Positions 60,532 through 64,000 of a DNA stretch of 64,000 nucleotides are shown here, in pieces. The first letter of the stretch is position 1, and every line of letters begins with the position of its first letter. This DNA comes from Clostridium sp. AWRP (lineage in GTDB: Bacteria; Bacillota; Clostridia; Clostridiales; Clostridiaceae). The translations under genes were made by a program, and so were the position numbers. Under the pieces are notes generated by a model. That model saw nothing but the letters and a program-made list of their open reading frames with translations, made no database searches and was not told the DNA's origin. The stretch spans positions 3,534,001-3,598,000 of the forward strand of contig NZ_CP029758.2 of NCBI RefSeq assembly GCF_004006395.2. The letters are read 5' to 3'.

Positions 60532-61008
60532 TTACTGAACTTTATACATACCCTTGCTTTCCATATATTTATAAATGGATTCCCCATGCTGCTGTTCTTC
60601 TTTTTGTATATGGTTTAATACATTTCGAACATTAGTATCTCTAAACTCAAATATAGCTGAATTATAAACTCCCGAAATATATTTTTCTGCTATAAGCATA
60701 TCCTTACACATGTCCTCATCACGTGCTTCACACATACCTACAGGTGGAATAGACGAGCTAGCTATACCTGCTGTATTCATTTTATTTGTACCTTGATTAC
60801 TGTTTAAATTAGGCACCTCACCGCCCAAAATACAGTTAATAGAATTTAAATGCTCTTGCTCAATTGATGCATTATTTATGAATAACTGCTTCAACTGTGA
60901 ATCCTTTGTTTGATTAGCATAGTTTGTATATTTTTGTATACACATGGATTCATGACTTTTTTCATCTTCTAAAAGCATTCTTTCTTTATTACTTAAAGTT
61001 ATTGCCAT
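60532..61008 (-). CDS. CotF-type spore coat / ferritin-like protein
   Basis: A 158-residue four-helix protein of the coat F type: DEKSHESMCIQKYTNYANQT in helix 1, EQEHLNSINCILGG, and EARDEDMCKDMLIAEKYISG later. His and Glu residues are spaced as in the ferritin-like fold. Likely structural in the spore coat. Start ATG at 61008 with GGAGGTG upstream; 20 extra residues further up lack a good site. Confidence 0.85.
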   Translation of the reverse strand: MAITLSNKERMLLEDEKSHESMCIQKYTNYANQTKDSQLKQLFINNASIEQEHLNSINCILGGEVPNLNSNQGTNKMNTAGIASSSIPPVGMCEARDEDMCKDMLIAEKYISGVYNSAIFEFRDTNVRNVLNHIQKEEQQHGESIYKYMESKGMYKVQ

Positions 61009-61380
61009 AAAAACACCTCCAAAATTATTTTGTATAATCAGAAGTGAATTTATACAAAAATGCTTCAAATAAAAAAATATAATTTCATTTGAAGCAAAAA
61101 AAACGTTTTATCCGTCTAAATAAATAGGAAGGTTTATGCAAACTCCTATAAAATACAAAAATATATAATTGGAGGGTACACAAATTATATAGTAAAAATA
61201 CTACAGAAGTTTACACAAACTTGTTTACCAAATACGTGATTATTCAATTTCAGTCACTATATTTTAATACTATTAACAAGATGATTATACCATTAAACAT
61301 CAGTATTTAAAACCTTTATTATAAATTTTGCAAAGCAATTTATTTGGTATTGAATATATTATAATTCTCAAAAACATATA
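61009..61380. other. 372-base gap with hairpins only
   Basis: No gene. GCTTCAAAT / ATTTGAAGC (61061-61094) forms a hairpin followed by a run of A on the plus strand. ATAGGA..GTTT / AAAC..TCCTAT near 61128-61151 is a second small dyad. Promoter of the CotF-like gene is expected here but no clear boxes were assigned. Confidence 0.4.
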
Positions 61381-62355
61381 TTACCTACTTACCACATTTA
61401 CAGGAGATCCTTCCAAAAATCTTTCTAGATTCTCTGCTGCAATTCCCATAAGTCTCTGTCTTGATTCTCTAGGTGCCCAAGAAATATGTGGTGTAATTAT
61501 ACAATTTTTTGCCTTCAGTAAGGGATTACTTTCCTCTATAGGCTCTGTAGATACTACATCTAAAGCCGCTCCAGAAACTTTTCCAATATTTAATGCCTCT
61601 GCTAAATCTTTCTCTACAATTAAAGGTCCTCTAGCATTATTTATTATAATTACTCCATCTTTCATTTTATTTATGGAGTCTTTATTAATGATACCTCTAT
61701 TACTGTCAAATAGTGGACAGTGTAAGAAAATAACATCTGATTCTTCAAATAATTCATTTAATTTTACATATTTCATACTGTCGTTTTCCAAGTTTTTATT
61801 CTCATGTTTATCATAAGCAACTACTTTCATACCAAATGCTTGTAGTATTTTTCCTGTTGATTGTCCAATTCTACCATAACCTATAATTCCTGCAGTTTTA
61901 TTAGCTAGCTCAACAAGGGGATATTTCCAAAAACACCAATCTCCATTGCTTGCCCATTCTCCATTTTTTACTGCCTCACTATGGGCCCATACATGGTGGC
62001 ATAATTCAAGAAGCAGTGCTACTGCCATTTGGCTTACAGAACTTGTACCATAAGTCGGAATATTTGTTACAGTAATCCCTAATTTCTTAGCTGCATTTAC
62101 ATCCACCATATTGTACCCTGTAGCCAATATTCCAATGTATTGTAATTTAGGTGATTTTTCCAATACATCTCTAGATAATGTTATATCATTGGTAAAAACA
62201 ATTTCTACATCTTTTATTCTCTCCAATATTAAATCATTATTACCGTTATCATGGGAAGTACGATCATAAACATTTAAATCTCCAAGCTTTTCAAGTGGTT
62301 CCCAGCTTATATCTCCAGGATTTAACGTATATCCATCCAATACAACAATTTTCAT
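61381..62355 (-). CDS. D-2-hydroxyacid dehydrogenase (hydroxypyruvate/glycerate reductase-like)
   Basis: A 324-residue NAD(P)H-dependent dehydrogenase. ILATGYNMVDVNAAK, Rossmann GIIGYGRIGQSTG (about residues 150), NNARGPLIVEKDLAEAL with Arg and the catalytic His in TPHISWAPRESRQRLMG. The HISWA signature fits glycerate dehydrogenase/hydroxypyruvate reductase. Start at ATG 62355 with GAGGAG upstream. It is separated from the upstream DUF3100 operon by a terminator. It differs clearly from the copy at 5.1 kb. Confidence 0.9.
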   Translation of the reverse strand: MKIVVLDGYTLNPGDISWEPLEKLGDLNVYDRTSHDNGNNDLILERIKDVEIVFTNDITLSRDVLEKSPKLQYIGILATGYNMVDVNAAKKLGITVTNIPTYGTSSVSQMAVALLLELCHHVWAHSEAVKNGEWASNGDWCFWKYPLVELANKTAGIIGYGRIGQSTGKILQAFGMKVVAYDKHENKNLENDSMKYVKLNELFEESDVIFLHCPLFDSNRGIINKDSINKMKDGVIIINNARGPLIVEKDLAEALNIGKVSGAALDVVSTEPIEESNPLLKAKNCIITPHISWAPRESRQRLMGIAAENLERFLEGSPVNVVSR

Positions 62356-62421
62356 GCTAACTCTCCTCATAATTATAAATTTTCTAAGTATAAAATAATT
62401 ATAAGTATTTTAACCTAAAAA

Positions 62422-62461
62422 ATAAACTTATACACAGAAATATTTTTGCGTATAAGTTTAT
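62422..62461 (-). terminator. Terminator of the M20-DUF3100 operon
   Basis: Perfect 12-base stem ATAAACTTATAC / GTATAAGTTTAT with T-runs on both strands; on the minus strand TTTTTT follows. Confidence 0.8.
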
Positions 62462-62494
62462 TTTTCGTTTAGATACTCTATAATTATAAAAAAC

Positions 62495-62947
62495 CTATAT
62501 TTGGCCTGTAGCTTTTAAAACAATTTGTGCGATCATAGTAGCAAAAACAAAAGTACCTGTGTAAACAGTTAATGCTACAATAATTATCTTCCAACTTAAG
62601 GATTTAAAAAGTTTTAAATCCTTGCCTAGTGACAAACCGGCAAAAGCTAAAACTGGAGTAGTAAGAGCAATCATATCTATTTTTTCTAAATACTGTTTGT
62701 CCAAAAAAGCACCATAGGGATTAAGAGGGCTTGTGACCAAAACGGCTACTATAGATACCCAGAACACCGTAGGAATATTAGCAGGCACAATTTTTTTAAT
62801 TATAATACCTAATAAAGTAATAGCTAATAATATAGCCATGCCAATAATTCCTATCTTTAAAGGAACTTTATTTTTTATAGTGTTTCCTACTAAAGCAATT
62901 ATTCCAACCCAAAATAAAATAAATGCTTCCTGAATAAGTCTTTTCAT
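62495..62947 (-). CDS. Membrane protein, DUF3100 partner
   Basis: A 150-residue protein with five hydrophobic helices. No family recognised by me. Its ATG comes one base after the stop of the DUF3100 gene with GAGAGGGG upstream, so the two likely form one membrane complex. LTTPVLAFAGLSLGKDLKLF resembles loops of secondary transporters (LysO/LrgB-like), which is only an impression. Confidence 0.7.
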   Translation of the reverse strand: MKRLIQEAFILFWVGIIALVGNTIKNKVPLKIGIIGMAILLAITLLGIIIKKIVPANIPTVFWVSIVAVLVTSPLNPYGAFLDKQYLEKIDMIALTTPVLAFAGLSLGKDLKLFKSLSWKIIIVALTVYTGTFVFATMIAQIVLKATGQI

Positions 62948-62948
62948 T

Positions 62949-63752
62949 CTAGATTTCCCCTCTCTTTTTGCTATTTCTTCCGATTTTAGGTTCTAACCAA
63001 CCATATAATTTATTGGCAACTGGTAAAGAAACAAATAGCGTAAAATATATTCCCACTATGGTTGTTATTAAATTAGATGCTGCTGCAAAACTAGCTATTT
63101 CTTTAGCCTTTGCAGGAAAAACAGCAGTAATAGCTCCTGAAGCTGCAGCCATCATACTTCCAGATCCTACCCCTGATCCCATGGCTAGTGCCAATGGATT
63201 AAATATTTTTACTGATCCAATATATCCAGCAAGAAGTCCTATATAAATTGCACCAAATAAAGTTCCACAGATATAAATTCCCATTACTCCACGTCCTTCT
63301 GGAGAATCCATACCATACCTTTCTGCAATAATTGCAATATTAGGTTCACGATCAATAGAGAAAGTAGCTCCTACTGCTTCACGTTTAAGTCCAAGTAAAA
63401 GGGCAATTGGAAGTCCTAAAATTACTGTGCCTAAAAAGTGACCGAGTTCCTGGAAACAAAGTGCCCATCCTGATTTAACCAGCATAACAATAGAAGGTCC
63501 CATTGTAGCACCTATTTTGGCAACAAATAATATTACTACAATTCCCATAATATCATTTGACAGCTTCATTTCATCTTCCGACATAATTTTTAACTTAGGT
63601 AAACTTATAATTATTCCAATAACTAATGCATAGAGCATTGGTAGAAACACAAGATATCCTGGTCCTAGTTTTATTTTCTTTTGCCCTATTAGTTCTGTTA
63701 CTACAACTAATATAAGAGCTAGGATAAAAATTTTAAAATACTTTTTTAACAT
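62949..63752 (-). CDS. DUF3100 membrane protein
   Basis: A 267-residue protein with about eight helices. GHFLGTVILGLPIALLLGLK, SIDREPNIAIIAERYGMDSP and AMGSGVGSGSMMAAASGAIT are strongly conserved-looking segments typical of DUF3100. The family often sits with M20 amidohydrolases, as here, and is probably a transporter for their substrate or product. This is inferred from context. Confidence 0.82.
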   Translation of the reverse strand: MLKKYFKIFILALILVVVTELIGQKKIKLGPGYLVFLPMLYALVIGIIISLPKLKIMSEDEMKLSNDIMGIVVILFVAKIGATMGPSIVMLVKSGWALCFQELGHFLGTVILGLPIALLLGLKREAVGATFSIDREPNIAIIAERYGMDSPEGRGVMGIYICGTLFGAIYIGLLAGYIGSVKIFNPLALAMGSGVGSGSMMAAASGAITAVFPAKAKEIASFAAASNLITTIVGIYFTLFVSLPVANKLYGWLEPKIGRNSKKRGEI

Positions 63753-63793
63753 TATTTTGCCCCCTAATAATTTTTAGCTAAAATGAATTTATG

Positions 63794-64000
63794 TTAATTA
63801 TTAAACTCATCCATTATCTTTAGATATTCTTCTTTAGAAAACTTAGGCTTGAAATTCTTTATTATATCTTTTCCTTTTTCTGCACCATTAACTAAAAGAT
63901 CTATTACTGTCATTGCAAATAGCTTAGCTGGCAGAATACATGCTGCCCTATAATCCTCTACATTAAATTCCTTTGAATGCAAATTTCCACTTACACCGCC
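63794..64000 (-). CDS. M20 amidohydrolase (AbgB-like), C-terminal end only
   Basis: The visible 68 residues read GGVSGNLHSKEFNVEDYRAA near the window end, continue ILPAKLFAMTVIDLLVNGAE and finish at the stop 63794. This resembles the C-terminus of p-aminobenzoyl-glutamate hydrolase B-type M20 peptidases, where a conserved His in the GNxH segment is a metal ligand. The N-terminal part lies beyond the window. It is encoded 41 bases before DUF3100 and is probably first or early in the operon. Confidence 0.6.
   Translation of the reverse strand, partial: GGVSGNLHSKEFNVEDYRAACILPAKLFAMTVIDLLVNGAEKGKDIIKNFKPKFSKEEYLKIMDEFNN

Noticed and set aside
61328..61816. A 162-codon plus-strand frame
   Set aside because: Antisense to the D-2-hydroxyacid dehydrogenase gene; composition and lack of a ribosome binding site argue against it.
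1..64000. CRISPR arrays, rRNA genes, prophage or replication origin
   Set aside because: No regularly spaced repeats, rRNA motifs, phage structural genes, or DnaA-box clusters were seen on reading both strands.

Overview
The window is a low-GC, gene-dense chromosomal stretch from a spore-forming clostridium. Support for this includes AT-rich codon use with AGA arginine codons, strong AGGAGG-type ribosome binding sites, frequent TTG and GTG starts, a spore photoproduct lyase, a GerW/YtfJ-type spore protein and a CotF-type coat protein. I cannot name the species from sequence alone. No rRNA, CRISPR array, phage or complete insertion sequence was found; there is one tRNA (Leu, CAA).

Region by region. 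1-9 kb: truncated zinc-ribbon protein, Fic protein, an old-yellow-enzyme/FAD reductase divergent from a LysR regulator, tRNA-Leu, an MFS exporter with a 2-hydroxyacid dehydrogenase, an XRE regulator with a membrane partner, and YjdF behind its RNA motif. 9-18 kb: aspartate kinase, a PadR-DUF1700-DUF4097 envelope-stress-type operon with a clear promoter and operator, ClpP with a small AraC regulator, and a GT-C glycosyltransferase with a two-component system. 18-22 kb: DUF434 protein, an ABC-2 exporter with SplB, and a universal stress protein. 22-26 kb: a TPP-riboswitch operon thiD-thiM-thiE plus a HAD-Nudix fusion. 26-31 kb: MATE exporter divergent from a MarR regulator with repeated operators, a decayed uppS, and an amino-acid ABC pair without ATPase. 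31-45 kb: AddA without AddB, a GGDEF protein, threonine synthase, thiC with its own TPP riboswitch followed by a purF fragment, a SufS-like enzyme, CbiM behind a probable sigma-54 promoter, and LipA with LplA. 45-51 kb: cold-shock protein, serine dehydratase SdaAB/SdaAA divergent from aspartate 4-decarboxylase and a second class V aminotransferase. 51-64 kb: LysR with TauE/SafE-DUF1634, YhgE/Pip protein, Cof hydrolase, DUF2953-GerW, an LRAT-domain protein, MoaA, CotF-like protein, D-2-hydroxyacid dehydrogenase, and an M20-DUF3100 operon that runs off the end.

Genes that work together: the two thiamine loci share TPP control and cover the HMP branch (ThiC, ThiD), thiazole salvage (ThiM) and coupling (ThiE). 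LplA and LipA give lipoate salvage and synthesis. SdaAB/SdaAA and aspartate decarboxylase both break down amino acids (serine to pyruvate, aspartate to alanine).

The most interesting signal lies in the 600 bases between sdaAB and the aspartate decarboxylase gene. Two copies of an unrecognised structured RNA core, with identical loops and covarying helices, sit in the 5' regions of the two divergent genes. Each is attached to a hairpin repeat that occurs in five more places in the window. One copy is enclosed in a roughly 290-base element with inverted termini that recur near 57.1 kb. This could be a new riboswitch-like element or the non-coding remains of a mobile element.
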